From contig CAJGDW010000011.1 in assembly GCA_904502115.1 (NCBI GenBank), positions 1-24,518 on the forward strand: 24,518 bases of DNA, read 5' to 3'. Position 1 is the stretch's first letter. Each line of letters opens with the position of its first letter. This DNA comes from Paludibacteraceae bacterium (GTDB lineage: Bacteria; Bacteroidota; Bacteroidia; Bacteroidales; Paludibacteraceae). Made by a program: the position numbers and the translations under genes. Shown in pieces: positions 1-7,425 of the stretch. The notes below the pieces were generated by a model. That model saw only the letters and a list, made by a program, of their open reading frames with translations, was not told the DNA's origin and made no database searches.

Positions 1-1
1 C

Positions 2-760
2 GGTTTGGAAAGCATCGCACGCAACCGCAACCACCGTCAAAACAACCTTAAGTTTTACGAATTTGGAGCTTGCTACCACTACAACGCTAGCAAAAAGACC
101 GAAGAAAAACCACTAGCAGCCTACAGCGAAGAAACACACCTAGGCATTTGGATGTGTGGCAACAACAGCGACATTAGCTGGACCGACGGCGAACGCAAGC
201 TAACCTTCTTTGACCTTAAGGCACACGTTATAAACTGTTTAACACGCATTGGCATCGCCCCTGCAAGCTACGTAGTAGTTCCTTTTGAAAGCGACATTTA
301 CAACCAAGCTATTGCCCTACAAACCCGTGGTGGCAAAGTAATAGCACAATTAGGCATTGTAAGCAAGGCACAGCTAAAAGCATTCGACATTGACACCGAT
401 GTATTCTATGCCGACATCAACTGGCCTGTAGTTCTAAAACAACTAAAAAACAGCAAAGTAACCTATCGCGAAATTTCTAAATACCCCGAAGTTAAACGCG
501 ACTTGGCCCTATTGCTAGACAAAACCATTACCTTCCAACAAATTGAGGACATTGCCTTTGAGGTAGAGAAAAAGATCCTTAAAAAGGTAGTTTTGTTCGA
601 CGTTTACGAAGGCAAAAACCTAGAGCCAGGCAAAATATCGTACGCTGTTAACTTTACCTTACAAGACACCGAAAAAACCTTGCAAGACAAGCAAATTGAC
701 AACGTAATGCAACGCCTTATTAAAGCATTCCAAGATAAATTAGGCGCCACTATTCGATAA
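2..760 (+). CDS. pheT: Phenylalanyl-tRNA synthetase beta subunit, C-terminal part (5' end outside window)
   Basis: This is the last 252 codons of the beta chain of the alpha2-beta2 enzyme that charges tRNA-Phe. The reading frame is open from base 2, and the TTG at base 5 is internal (LESIARNRN), so the gene is cut by the window edge rather than starting here. The first half matches the catalytic-like B6/B7 region of PheT, with NNLKFYEFG followed by TEEKPLAAYSEETHLGIW. The end is the ferredoxin-fold anticodon-binding domain, recognisable from YPEVKRDLALLLD, VVLFDVYEGKNL and the LQDTEKTLQDKQID segment. The protein ends normally with TAA. A 127-bp spacer with repeats separates it from yebC. The identification is secure; the full length cannot be judged. 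Confidence 0.95.
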   Translation, partial: GLESIARNRNHRQNNLKFYEFGACYHYNASKKTEEKPLAAYSEETHLGIWMCGNNSDISWTDGERKLTFFDLKAHVINCLTRIGIAPASYVVVPFESDIYNQAIALQTRGGKVIAQLGIVSKAQLKAFDIDTDVFYADINWPVVLKQLKNSKVTYREISKYPEVKRDLALLLDKTITFQQIEDIAFEVEKKILKKVVLFDVYEGKNLEPGKISYAVNFTLQDTEKTLQDKQIDNVMQRLIKAFQDKLGATIR

Positions 761-784
761 CTTTAAAATTGACTAATCGAAAGC

Positions 785-840
785 ATTCGGTCACTGAGCT
801 TGTCGACGTGTTGTTGACCGATAGGGAAAAAGTGCCGAAT
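785..840 (-). repeat. Long REP-like repeat, copy L1 (56 bp), inverted relative to 22821-22877
   Basis: Read on the minus strand, this segment is identical to 22821-22877 except for one missing G near its left end. It has a 10-bp outer inverted repeat (ATTCGG-CAC against GTGACCGAAT). Inside lie the conserved core TCGACAAGCTCAGTGACC and a 24-bp insert, starting TTTTCCCTATCGG, that the short copy at 7354-7386 lacks. It lies between pheT and yebC. Its function is unknown. Confidence 0.85.
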
Positions 841-842
841 TA

Positions 843-882
843 TCGACTTATCAACTTAACGAATTAACAACTAAACATAAAA
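843..882 (+). repeat. Degenerate 8-bp unit array, five units
   Basis: Five consecutive octamers are readable: TCGACTTA, TCAACTTA, ACGAATTA, ACAACTAA and ACATAAAA. They lie between the REP-like hairpin at 785-840 and the yebC start codon. The same 8-bp phasing recurs at 3885, 7325, 7392, 22501 and 22883. The units here are the most diverged of the set, so on their own they would not be convincing. Confidence 0.5.
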
Positions 883-887
883 AAATT

Positions 888-1607
888 ATGGGAAGAGCAT
901 TTGAATACCGCAAAGCTACCAAAATGAAACGTTGGGGAAACATGGCCCGCGTTTTTACCAAATTAGGCAAACAAATTACCATTGCTGTACGCGAAGCAGG
1001 CAGCGACCCTAACGGCAACCCACGTTTGCGCATGTTGATGCAACAAGCTAAAAAAGAAAACATGCCCAAAGACAACGTAGAACGTGCCATTAAAAAAGCA
1101 TTCTCGAAAGACGAAGGCAACTACAAAGAAATCAACTACGAAGGATACGGTCCTCACGGTATCGCTATCTTTGTTGAAACCGCTACCGATAACAACATGC
1201 GTACCGTAGCCAACGTACGTAGCTACTTTACCAAAGCAGGTGGCTCGTTGGGTACCAGCGGTTGCTTGCAATTCTTGTTCGACCACAAATGCGTATTCTC
1301 TATTGTTCCCAAAGAAGGCGTAGAATTGGAAGAACTAGAATTGGAATTGATTGACTTTGGTGTAGAAGAATTGGAACAAGACGAAGAAGGCAACATCGTA
1401 TTCTACGGCGATTTCCAATCGTACTCGGCTATTCAAAAATACCTAGAAGACAACAACTTCGAAATCAACAGCGCCGAATTTGAACGCGTTCCTAACGATT
1501 ACAAAACCGTAACCGAAGAACAACGTGCTTCTATTCAAAAATTGTTGGATCGTATTGAAGAAGACGAAGACGTACAAAACGTTTACCACAATATGGCAGC
1601 AGAATAA
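888..1607 (+). CDS. yebC: YebC/PmpR family protein (TACO1-like)
   Basis: This 239-residue protein has the usual length and all three parts of the YebC/TACO1 family. It opens with the signature MGRAFEYRKATKMKRWGNMA, followed by FTKLGKQITIAVREAG and the NMPKDNVERAIKKA motif. The middle contains YEGYGPHGIAIFVE and TDNNMRTVANVRSYFTKAGG, and the end is acidic. Family members have been described as DNA-binding regulators and, more recently, as ribosome-associated factors that ease translation of difficult (for example proline-rich) stretches. Which applies here cannot be told from sequence. The ATG follows an A-rich stretch without a Shine-Dalgarno sequence. It converges on ruvC with only 7 bp between the two stop codons, so there is no room for a separate terminator. 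Confidence 0.95.
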   Translation: MGRAFEYRKATKMKRWGNMARVFTKLGKQITIAVREAGSDPNGNPRLRMLMQQAKKENMPKDNVERAIKKAFSKDEGNYKEINYEGYGPHGIAIFVETATDNNMRTVANVRSYFTKAGGSLGTSGCLQFLFDHKCVFSIVPKEGVELEELELELIDFGVEELEQDEEGNIVFYGDFQSYSAIQKYLEDNNFEINSAEFERVPNDYKTVTEEQRASIQKLLDRIEEDEDVQNVYHNMAAE

Positions 1608-1614
1608 GTAGCTG

Positions 1615-2184
1615 TTATTTCTTTACCCTAACCTCATTTTTGGCTACAAAGTCTTTCCAATTTTTGTAAGGCTTGTCAGAAATGGGGTTTTTCTTTTGTA
1701 GAAAATGGCAATAGGCTGCCGCCAAAGCATCGGTGGCATCCAGTTTTAGGTTCAGCTCTTGAAGGGGAATTTTTAGAAAGCGGCGCAACATATCGGCCAC
1801 TTGTTCTTTAGAAGATGCGCCACTACCTGTTATGGCCATTTTAATTTTTAGGGGGCTGTATTCATCTACGGTAAGCCCGGCACGCATAGCTGCTGCAATG
1901 GCTACTCCCTGCGCCCTGCCCAACTTTAACATCGACTGCACGTTTTTACCAAAAAAGGGCGATTCAATGGCCAATTCGTTTGGTTGATAACGCTCAATCA
2001 AGGTAGTTATAACATCGAACACCTTGCGCAATTTTTCGTAGTGGGTTTTGCAATCCTTAAACTGCACGCAACCCAAATCGACCAATTCTACTTGCGATAT
2101 GCCTTGGTATTTCAGCACACCAAAGCCCATTACCGTAGTACCAGGGTCAATGCCTAAAATGGTGTATGTAGCAGCTGTTTTCAT
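1615..2184 (-). CDS. ruvC: Crossover junction endodeoxyribonuclease RuvC
   Basis: RuvC cuts Holliday junctions symmetrically during recombination and repair, acting with RuvAB. The 189-residue frame carries the four expected acidic catalytic residues: D13 in LGIDPGTT, E74 in ELAIESPFFGKN, and D149/D152 in KLDATDALAAAYCH. I start it at the ATG at 2184, giving MKTAATYTILG; the frame continues ten codons upstream into nadK, but this upstream part has no family similarity. The start shares one base with the nadK stop (TAATG), which suggests translational coupling. In many bacteria yebC and ruvC are co-directional neighbours; here they are neighbours but convergent. Confidence 0.95.
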   Translation of the reverse strand: MKTAATYTILGIDPGTTVMGFGVLKYQGISQVELVDLGCVQFKDCKTHYEKLRKVFDVITTLIERYQPNELAIESPFFGKNVQSMLKLGRAQGVAIAAAMRAGLTVDEYSPLKIKMAITGSGASSKEQVADMLRRFLKIPLQELNLKLDATDALAAAYCHFLQKKNPISDKPYKNWKDFVAKNEVRVKK

Positions 2185-3089
2185 TACACATCCAAGCGTG
2201 CATCGGCACCCCACATTAGTTTTTCGCGCAAGGTTTGAAAGTAAGTATGTCCGTTGCGTTTGGCCACTTTTACGCTGTAATCGGCCTTTTTCAATACCAA
2301 ATGCAAACCACTTTTACACACCACCGATCGGCCATCTACGGCAATCAAGAAATGGTTATTGCGGCTTTCCACGTCCAAATCAATTTGCCAATGATCGGGC
2401 ACAATAACAGGACGTAAATTCAAACTATGAGGAGCCACGGGCGATACCACAAAACTACTGCTTTGAGGCATCACAATAGAAGCGCCTACACTCAAGGCGT
2501 AAGCAGTAGAACCCGTAGGAGTAGAAATCAACAAACCATCGGCACGATAGGTACATAAATATTGCCCGTTAAGCGAGGTGTGTACCTTAATCATGGACGA
2601 TGTATCTTGCTTTAACACCGCCACTTCGTTTAGTGCAATGGTATCTCCATCAGGCAAAACATCGGGAGCTTTTACTGCTAGCAACGAGCGTTCTTCTACA
2701 TTAAAACCCTCTGCCATAATTTCGTCGATAGCGGCCGAAATTTCGTCGCCTTTTACATCGACCAAGAAGCCCAAATTGCCTAAATTGATACCCAAGATAG
2801 GGATACCTGCACTTCCTACTCGTTTAGCAGTTTTCAGAAAAGTACCATCGCCGCCCAAGCTCAAAGCCAAATCGACGGCAAAACTATCGCCCTTTTGAAT
2901 CACCTGATAGGCAGCGGGCAAATAGGCATTGTTGCTGCGTAAAAATTGCTCCATACGCACATCCAAAAGGATGGAAACTTGGTGTTTTTCCAAGCATTTC
3001 AACAATTCGGTCGATGCCTTGGCAAAACCTTGTTTGTGGACGCTACCAAATACAGCAACTTTCTGAATATGTGGATAATTTTCTGCCAT
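2184..3089 (-). CDS. nadK: NAD kinase
   Basis: NadK phosphorylates NAD to NADP in the cytoplasm. The 301-residue product has the family hallmarks: LSLGGDGTFLKTAKR with the catalytic GGDG at about residues 79-82, GINLGNLGFLVD, ALNEVAVL, and the TPTGSTAYALSVGASIV segment that lines the NAD pocket. The frame is also open from an ATG at 3110 (seven extra residues, MLINSYF). I prefer 3089 because the homologous core starts at VAVFGSVHKQGF shortly after it, but the longer form is possible. It overlaps ruvC by one base and is divergent from pdxJ, with 68 bp between the start codons. Confidence 0.95.
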   Translation of the reverse strand: MAENYPHIQKVAVFGSVHKQGFAKASTELLKCLEKHQVSILLDVRMEQFLRSNNAYLPAAYQVIQKGDSFAVDLALSLGGDGTFLKTAKRVGSAGIPILGINLGNLGFLVDVKGDEISAAIDEIMAEGFNVEERSLLAVKAPDVLPDGDTIALNEVAVLKQDTSSMIKVHTSLNGQYLCTYRADGLLISTPTGSTAYALSVGASIVMPQSSSFVVSPVAPHSLNLRPVIVPDHWQIDLDVESRNNHFLIAVDGRSVVCKSGLHLVLKKADYSVKVAKRNGHTYFQTLREKLMWGADARLDV

Positions 3090-3118
3090 AAAATAGGAGT
3101 TTATCAACAATAAATGAT

Positions 3119-3126
3119 TAACTTTG
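3119..3126 (+). promoter_or_regulatory. Possible -7 box for pdxJ (TAACTTTG)
   Basis: A perfect Bacteroidetes -7 element (TAnnTTTG) lies 31 bp upstream of the pdxJ ATG. No good TTTG is present 19-21 bp further upstream, so the promoter is only tentative. A weaker TTACTTTG on the other strand at 3140-3147 could serve nadK. Confidence 0.4.
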
Positions 3127-3157
3127 TTCGTTTTTACTGCAAAGTAAATTATTTTTT

Positions 3158-3880
3158 ATGAAAAAGACAACATTAAGCGTAAATATCAACAAGGTAGCAA
3201 CTTTGCGCAACGCACGTGGCGGCCAAGTTCCTAACGTGGTACAAGTTGCCTTGGATTGCGAAAAATTTGGTGCCGATGGCATTACCGTTCACCCTCGTCC
3301 CGACGAACGTCACATTCGCTATGCCGACGTTCGCGATCTTAAAAAAGTTCTTACCACCGAGTTTAACATAGAAGGTTACCCACAAGATTCGTTTATCCAA
3401 TTGGTATTGGAAGTAAAACCAACCCAAGTAACCTTGGTTCCCGACCCACCCGAAGCACTTACATCGAACGCTGGTTGGGACACCCTTAAACACCGTGACT
3501 TCTTAACCGAAATTGTAGCCGAATTTAAACGCAACGGCATTAGAACATCTATCTTTACCGATACACGTGCCGAAATTATCGAAGCGGCAGCGCTAACCGG
3601 CACCGATCGTATTGAACTTTACACAGAGCCATACGCTACCGAATTTGTAATAGATGCAGCAAAAGCAGTAGCTCCTTTTGCAAAAGCCTCTGCTCTAGCC
3701 CATCAATGCGGTTTACAAGTAAATGCTGGTCACGATTTAAGTTTGCAAAACCTACATTACTTTGCTGCAGAGGTTCCATATCTTGACGAAGTATCCATTG
3801 GCCATGCCCTTATATCGGATGCTCTGTATTTGGGTTTGCAAAACACCATTGAACAATACAACCAACAACTTATCTTTTAA
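3158..3880 (+). CDS. pdxJ: Pyridoxine 5'-phosphate synthase
   Basis: PdxJ condenses 1-deoxyxylulose 5-phosphate with 3-amino-2-oxopropyl phosphate to give pyridoxine 5'-phosphate, the last ring-forming step of the DXP-dependent vitamin B6 route. At 240 residues it is the normal length for this TIM-barrel enzyme. Recognisable segments are LSVNINKVATLRNARGG, DGITVHPRPDERHI, the VTLVPDPPEALTSNAGWD loop, RIELYTEPYA, and GLQVNAGHDLSLQNL near the C-terminus. It starts a plus-strand run that continues 47 bp later with exbB. The spacer holds an 8-bp unit array and no recognisable promoter, so co-transcription with the Exb/Ton genes is possible. Confidence 0.96.
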   Translation: MKKTTLSVNINKVATLRNARGGQVPNVVQVALDCEKFGADGITVHPRPDERHIRYADVRDLKKVLTTEFNIEGYPQDSFIQLVLEVKPTQVTLVPDPPEALTSNAGWDTLKHRDFLTEIVAEFKRNGIRTSIFTDTRAEIIEAAALTGTDRIELYTEPYATEFVIDAAKAVAPFAKASALAHQCGLQVNAGHDLSLQNLHYFAAEVPYLDEVSIGHALISDALYLGLQNTIEQYNQQLIF

Positions 3881-3884
3881 TAAT

Positions 3885-3916
3885 CGACTAAACGACTAAA
3901 CAAATAAACATTAAAC
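3885..3916 (+). repeat. 8-bp unit array between pdxJ and exbB, four units
   Basis: The units are CGACTAAA, CGACTAAA, CAAATAAA and CATTAAAC in continuous 8-bp phase. The first two are identical to units at 22525, 22891 and 22907. No hairpin accompanies this copy. It fills most of the 47-bp spacer. Confidence 0.65.
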
Positions 3917-3927
3917 ACTAACCATAC

Positions 3928-4641
3928 ATGACACCCTTAAACGTACTATTACAAATACAAGCAACAGGCGAAGCTGCTAGTCAAGCGGCAGAAAGCACCG
4001 CACAAGCAGCGCAAGAATCTATCAATTATTGGGAATTAGCACAAAAAGGTGGTCCTTTTATCATGATTCCCATGCTTATCATGTCGTTCATTGCTGTTTA
4101 CATCTTTATTGAACGTTGGGTAGCTATCAACAAGGCATCGAAAGAAGACAAAACATTTATGGACCGTATCAAAGACTATATATTAGATGGCCAAATTGAT
4201 TCGGCAACCAACCTATGCCAACAAACCAACACACCTGCTGCTCGTATGATTGAAAAAGGTATTTCGCGTTTGGGCAAACCCATGAACGACGTATTAGTAG
4301 CCATCGAAAACGTAGGTAACATTGAAACCAACAAATTGGAAAAAGGATTCAATATTTTGGCTACCATTGCTGGTGGTGCTCCTATGTTGGGATTCTTAGG
4401 AACCGTTATTGGTATGGTACAAGCCTTTTACGACATGGCCAGCGCAGGCAATAACGTTGACATTTCGGTTCTTTCTAGCGGCATTTACACCGCCATGATT
4501 ACCACCGTAGCTGGTTTGATTGTAGGTATTGTTGCTTATTTTGCCTACAACGTATTGGTTTCAAGACTAGACCAAGTGGTACAAAAAATGGAAACCCGTA
4601 CCATGGAATTTATGGATTTGCTAAACGAACCCATCAACTAA
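3928..4641 (+). CDS. exbB: MotA/TolQ/ExbB proton channel family protein
   Basis: This inner-membrane protein forms the proton channel that powers a TonB- or TolA-type transducer together with the ExbD-like protein encoded next. The 237 residues show a polar N-terminal stretch rich in Ala and Gln (residues about 10-35), a first membrane helix at about 43-62 (PFIMIPMLIMSFIAVYIFIE), a cytoplasmic loop, and two further helices at about 140-170 and 185-215. The second contains the family motif GGAPMLGFLGTVIGMVQAF, and the third contains GIYTAMITTVAGLIVGI. The gene is followed after 6 bp by exbD. Whether the complex serves TonB-dependent uptake or envelope constriction (Tol) is not decided by this gene alone. 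Confidence 0.93.
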   Translation: MTPLNVLLQIQATGEAASQAAESTAQAAQESINYWELAQKGGPFIMIPMLIMSFIAVYIFIERWVAINKASKEDKTFMDRIKDYILDGQIDSATNLCQQTNTPAARMIEKGISRLGKPMNDVLVAIENVGNIETNKLEKGFNILATIAGGAPMLGFLGTVIGMVQAFYDMASAGNNVDISVLSSGIYTAMITTVAGLIVGIVAYFAYNVLVSRLDQVVQKMETRTMEFMDLLNEPIN

Positions 4642-4647
4642 TTACAC

Positions 4648-5061
4648 ATGGCTATAAAAAAACGAAATAAGGTTAACCCAACGTTTAGTATGTCGTCTAT
4701 GACCGACTTGGTATTCTTGTTGCTTATTTTCTTCATGATTACCTCGACGGTGGTAACCCCTAGTGCTATCAAGTTGGTGCTACCCCAAAGTAGCAGTCAG
4801 GCTACTGCAAAACCTATTACCAGGGTATTTATTGATGCCAACTTGCAATTCTACGTAGCCACAGGCAGCGAAGAAGAACGTGCTGTTGCCTTTGAAGAGA
4901 TAGAACCTTTCTTGCAAGGTGTAGTCGCAGCCGAACCCGAAATGTACGTAGCACTCTATGCAGATGAAACTGTACCCTATCGCGAAATTGTTCGCGTATT
5001 GAACATTGCCAATAAAAACAAGTTTAAATTAGTGATTGCCACCCGTCCCGTACGAGAATGA
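4648..5061 (+). CDS. exbD: ExbD/TolR family biopolymer transport protein
   Basis: This 137-residue partner of the ExbB-like channel has a short basic cytoplasmic start (MAIKKRNK), one membrane helix at about residues 20-40 and a periplasmic domain. D20 in SMTDLVFLLLIFFMITS occupies the position of the protonatable aspartate of ExbD/TolR. The last bases overlap the start of the TonB-like gene (ATGA, 5058-5061), which suggests coupled translation and fixed stoichiometry. Only one ExbD-like gene is present here, although some Bacteroidetes clusters carry two. Confidence 0.93.
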   Translation: MAIKKRNKVNPTFSMSSMTDLVFLLLIFFMITSTVVTPSAIKLVLPQSSSQATAKPITRVFIDANLQFYVATGSEEERAVAFEEIEPFLQGVVAAEPEMYVALYADETVPYREIVRVLNIANKNKFKLVIATRPVRE

Positions 5062-5987
5062 TATCAAAAAAGGAAAATAAAGATGGCAAAATTGCTGGTG
5101 TTATAGGCAGTATATTGGTACACCTATTGCTTTTGCTAGCACTCCTATTTTGGGGATTGGAGGCCTTTATACCTGACACAGGAGAAGAAGGCCTTACTGT
5201 CAATTATGGCACCTCTGATATGGGCGATGGTATGTTTGAACCAGCATCCCAAGAGGCCATAGAGGATCAGTTAGAGCCAGAATATCAACCTCAGCCAGAA
5301 CCTACGACGCCACCAATAACAGAAGCACCAACAATACCTTCGCAATCTGACTTACAGACACAAGACATCGAAGAATCGTTAGAAGTGAAAGAGGCGCGCG
5401 AAAAGGCTGAAAAAGAAAAAGAACTAGAGCGCAAACGCCAAGAAGAGCTACGCAAACAGCAAGAAGCCGAAGCCAAACGCATTGCAGAAGAAAAGCGCAT
5501 TGCCGAAGAAAAACGCAAGGAAGAAGAAGCGAAAAAGAAAGCCCAAGAAGAAGCCGCCAAAAAAGCACAATCTGCTGGCAAAGTATTTGGCAGCGGAGGA
5601 ACTGGCACCGACACCTCGTCAAAAGGTGAAGGCGTAACTGGCAACCAAGGCAACCAAGGTAATCCTTTGGGCGACGCCAATTCCACTAATCGCAATGGTG
5701 GCGGAACTGGAGATGGCCATAGTTATAACCTAACCGGCAGATCCATTATCGGAAAGATACCTGAACCTTCTTACAACAAAAACATTGAAGGTGTTATTGT
5801 TGTAAGCATCGAAGTAAATGCTGCAGGTACGGTTATCAATGCCAAAGCAGGCGCAGCAGGCACCACTATTTCTGACGCAACATTACGTAACCAAGCTGTG
5901 GCAGCTGCCTACAAAGCTAAATTCAATAATATCAGTAGCAACACTACTCAATCAGGAACTATAACTTATCGATATAAATTAAACTAA
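5058..5987 (+). CDS. tonB: TonB/TolA-like energy transducer
   Basis: This 309-residue protein has the layout of TonB/TolA. A short cytoplasmic N-terminus leads into a single membrane anchor at about residues 12-36 (GVIGSILVHLLLLLALLFWG). A proline- and glutamate-rich stretch (about 75-95) comes next, then a long charged Lys/Glu/Ala coiled coil (about 105-170) with the repeated words RIAEEK and KAQEEAAKK. A Gly/Asn/Thr-rich linker leads to a C-terminal domain of about 80 residues resembling TonB-C (PEPSYNKNIEGVIVVSIEVNAAGTVI and a later AAAYKAKF). The charged coil resembles TolA and the C-terminus resembles TonB, so either label is defensible. Together with exbB and exbD it should transmit proton-motive force to the outer membrane. 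It ends 5 bp before purM. Confidence 0.85.
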   Translation: MISKKENKDGKIAGVIGSILVHLLLLLALLFWGLEAFIPDTGEEGLTVNYGTSDMGDGMFEPASQEAIEDQLEPEYQPQPEPTTPPITEAPTIPSQSDLQTQDIEESLEVKEAREKAEKEKELERKRQEELRKQQEAEAKRIAEEKRIAEEKRKEEEAKKKAQEEAAKKAQSAGKVFGSGGTGTDTSSKGEGVTGNQGNQGNPLGDANSTNRNGGGTGDGHSYNLTGRSIIGKIPEPSYNKNIEGVIVVSIEVNAAGTVINAKAGAAGTTISDATLRNQAVAAAYKAKFNNISSNTTQSGTITYRYKLN

Positions 5988-5992
5988 CCATA

Positions 5993-7159
5993 ATGAGCGA
6001 TCAACGTTACAACCTACGCGGCGTATCGGCATCAAAAGAAGATGTACACAACGCCATTAAAAACATTGACAAGGGTTTATACCCCAAAGCCTTTTGCAAA
6101 ATTATTCCTGATATTTTGGGAGGCGACAGCGAGTATTGCAACATCATGCACGCCGATGGCGCTGGCACCAAATCGTCACTAGCCTACCTTTACTGGAAAG
6201 AAACTGGCGATTTGTCGGTATGGAAAGGCATTGCACAAGATGCCCTTATCATGAACATCGACGACCTTTTGTGCGTTGGTGCAGTAGACAACATTTTGGT
6301 ATCGTCTACCATTGGTCGTAACAAGTTGTTGATTCCTGGCGAGGTAATTTCTGCCATCATCAACGGAACCGACGAACTATTGGCAGAACTACGCGAAATG
6401 GGCATTGGCGTGTACGCTACCGGTGGTGAAACCGCCGACGTGGGCGACTTGGTTCGTACCATCATTGTAGACAGTACCGTAACCTGCCGCATGAAACGCA
6501 GCGACGTCATCAACAACGCCAACATCAAACCCGGCAACGTTATTGTAGGTTTGGCATCGTTTGGACAAGCTACCTACGAAAAAGAATACAACGGCGGTAT
6601 GGGTAGCAACGGTTTAACCTCAGCTCGTCACGACGTATTTGCCAACTATTTGGCACAAAAATACCCCGAGAGCTACGACGCTTCGGTTCCTGCAGATTTG
6701 GTTTATTCGGGCGGTTTGAAATTGACCGATAGCGTAGAAGGTTCGCCCATTGATGCTGGTAAATTGGTACTCTCTCCTACCCGCACCTACGCACCTGTGG
6801 TAAAAAAACTATTGGATCAATTGCGTCCACACATCGATGGTATGGTACACTGCTCGGGCGGTGCACAAACCAAAGTATTGCACTTTGTAGAAAACGTACA
6901 CGTTATTAAAGATAACTTATTCCCAGTGCCTCCACTTTTCAAAACCATCCAAGAACAAAGTGGTACCGATTGGAAAGAAATGTACAAAGTGTTCAACATG
7001 GGCCATCGTTTAGAGGTGTACATCGATCCTGCTTACGCAGAACAAGTTATTGAAATCTCTAAATCGTTTGGCATTGATGCTCAAATTATTGGCCGTATCG
7101 AAGAAAGCGACCATACACAGCTAACCATCCAAAGCGAATTTGGTACGTTTACTTATTAA
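5993..7159 (+). CDS. purM: Phosphoribosylformylglycinamidine cyclo-ligase (AIR synthase)
   Basis: PurM closes the imidazole ring of FGAM with ATP to give AIR, the fifth step of de novo purine synthesis. Its 388 residues are longer than the roughly 345 of the E. coli enzyme, but I believe typical of Bacteroidetes forms. Key segments are HADGAGTKSSLAYLYWKETG, the metal- and substrate-binding VWKGIAQDALIMNIDDLLCVGA, TGGETADVGDLVRT, and MVHCSGGAQTKVLHF in the C-terminal half. The gene follows tonB by 5 bp and so is probably read from the same transcript, although the functions are unrelated. After it comes a 266-bp spacer filled with repeats. Confidence 0.94.
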   Translation: MSDQRYNLRGVSASKEDVHNAIKNIDKGLYPKAFCKIIPDILGGDSEYCNIMHADGAGTKSSLAYLYWKETGDLSVWKGIAQDALIMNIDDLLCVGAVDNILVSSTIGRNKLLIPGEVISAIINGTDELLAELREMGIGVYATGGETADVGDLVRTIIVDSTVTCRMKRSDVINNANIKPGNVIVGLASFGQATYEKEYNGGMGSNGLTSARHDVFANYLAQKYPESYDASVPADLVYSGGLKLTDSVEGSPIDAGKLVLSPTRTYAPVVKKLLDQLRPHIDGMVHCSGGAQTKVLHFVENVHVIKDNLFPVPPLFKTIQEQSGTDWKEMYKVFNMGHRLEVYIDPAYAEQVIEISKSFGIDAQIIGRIEESDHTQLTIQSEFGTFTY

Positions 7160-7162
7160 TTA

Positions 7163-7197
7163 AGTCGAAAGTCACAAGTCAAAAGTCGAAAGTTGCG
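7163..7197 (+). repeat. 7-bp unit array (AGTCGAA family), five units
   Basis: Units are AGTCGAA, AGTCACA, AGTCAAA, AGTCGAA and AGTTGCG in unbroken 7-bp phase, directly after the purM stop codon. The period differs from that of the 8-bp arrays elsewhere in the window. Confidence 0.65.
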
Positions 7198-7278
7198 ATT
7201 AAGCAAGAGCAGAACAAATTTATTTGTTATGCCGAGCGTGAGCAACTTCATGAGCGAAGCGAATAAAGTCAAAAGTAG

Positions 7279-7299
7279 GGACGCACGGCTCGTGCGTCC
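7279..7299. repeat. Perfect GC-rich stem-loop (9-bp stem, 3-nt loop)
   Basis: GGACGCACG and its exact complement CGTGCGTCC enclose the loop GCT. It is more GC-rich than its surroundings and is not followed by a T tract, so it is not an intrinsic terminator. Only one copy occurs in the window. It may be a different dispersed palindrome family. Confidence 0.7.
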
Positions 7300-7324
7300 G
7301 TGGTTCAAAATCGCAACACATCAA

Positions 7325-7348
7325 CGACTCACCGACTCACCGACTCAC
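7325..7348 (+). repeat. 8-bp unit array: three exact CGACTCAC copies
   Basis: Three perfect tandem copies of CGACTCAC abut the left side of the REP-like hairpin. They are followed by CATCTAT, a junction also found after the CGAATCAC array at 22568. Confidence 0.8.
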
Positions 7349-7351
7349 CAT

Positions 7352-7388
7352 CTATTCGGGCACTTCGACAGGCTCAGTGACCGAATAG
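7352..7388 (+). repeat. REP-like hairpin S1 (conserved loop TTCGACAGGCTCA)
   Basis: The stem CTATTCGGGCAC pairs with GTGACCGAATAG over 12 positions, with one G.A mismatch at the fourth pair from the loop. The loop is TTCGACAGGCTCA. The 33-bp core (7354-7386) equals the long copy at 22821 minus a 24-bp internal insert, apart from one A/G change in the loop. It lies in the purM-prfA spacer and is the inverse of hairpin S2 beyond prfA. Confidence 0.85.
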
Positions 7389-7391
7389 GGT

Positions 7392-7415
7392 CGATTCACC
7401 GATTCACCGATTAGT
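7392..7415 (+). repeat. 8-bp unit array: CGATTCAC repeats right of hairpin S1
   Basis: Two exact CGATTCAC units and a third that decays to CGATTAGT follow the hairpin directly after AGGGT, ending 10 bp before the prfA start codon. Confidence 0.7.
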
Positions 7416-7425
7416 CAAAAATTAT

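Larger units (their letters stand above)
7160..7425. other. Repeat-built intergenic region between purM and prfA
   Basis: No gene is supported here. From left to right the spacer holds a 7-bp unit array (7163-7197), a small AT hairpin (7213-7228), an element reading GAGCGAAGCGAATAAA (7251-7266) that recurs at 22579, a perfect 9-bp stem-loop (7279-7299), 8-bp arrays on both sides (7325-7348 and 7392-7415), and a REP-like hairpin (7352-7388). No TAnnTTTG promoter is visible. A frame of 73 codons crosses the region but is made of repeat sequence. Confidence 0.8.

Noticed and set aside
5291..5695. Long open frames antisense to tonB
   Set aside because: They are low-complexity mirror frames caused by the repetitive Lys/Glu/Ala coding sequence of the coiled coil.
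7193..7414. Open frame of 73 codons in the purM-prfA spacer
   Set aside because: It consists of repeat units and hairpins, has no recognisable protein features, and is Arg/Ser/His-rich as expected for a chance translation.
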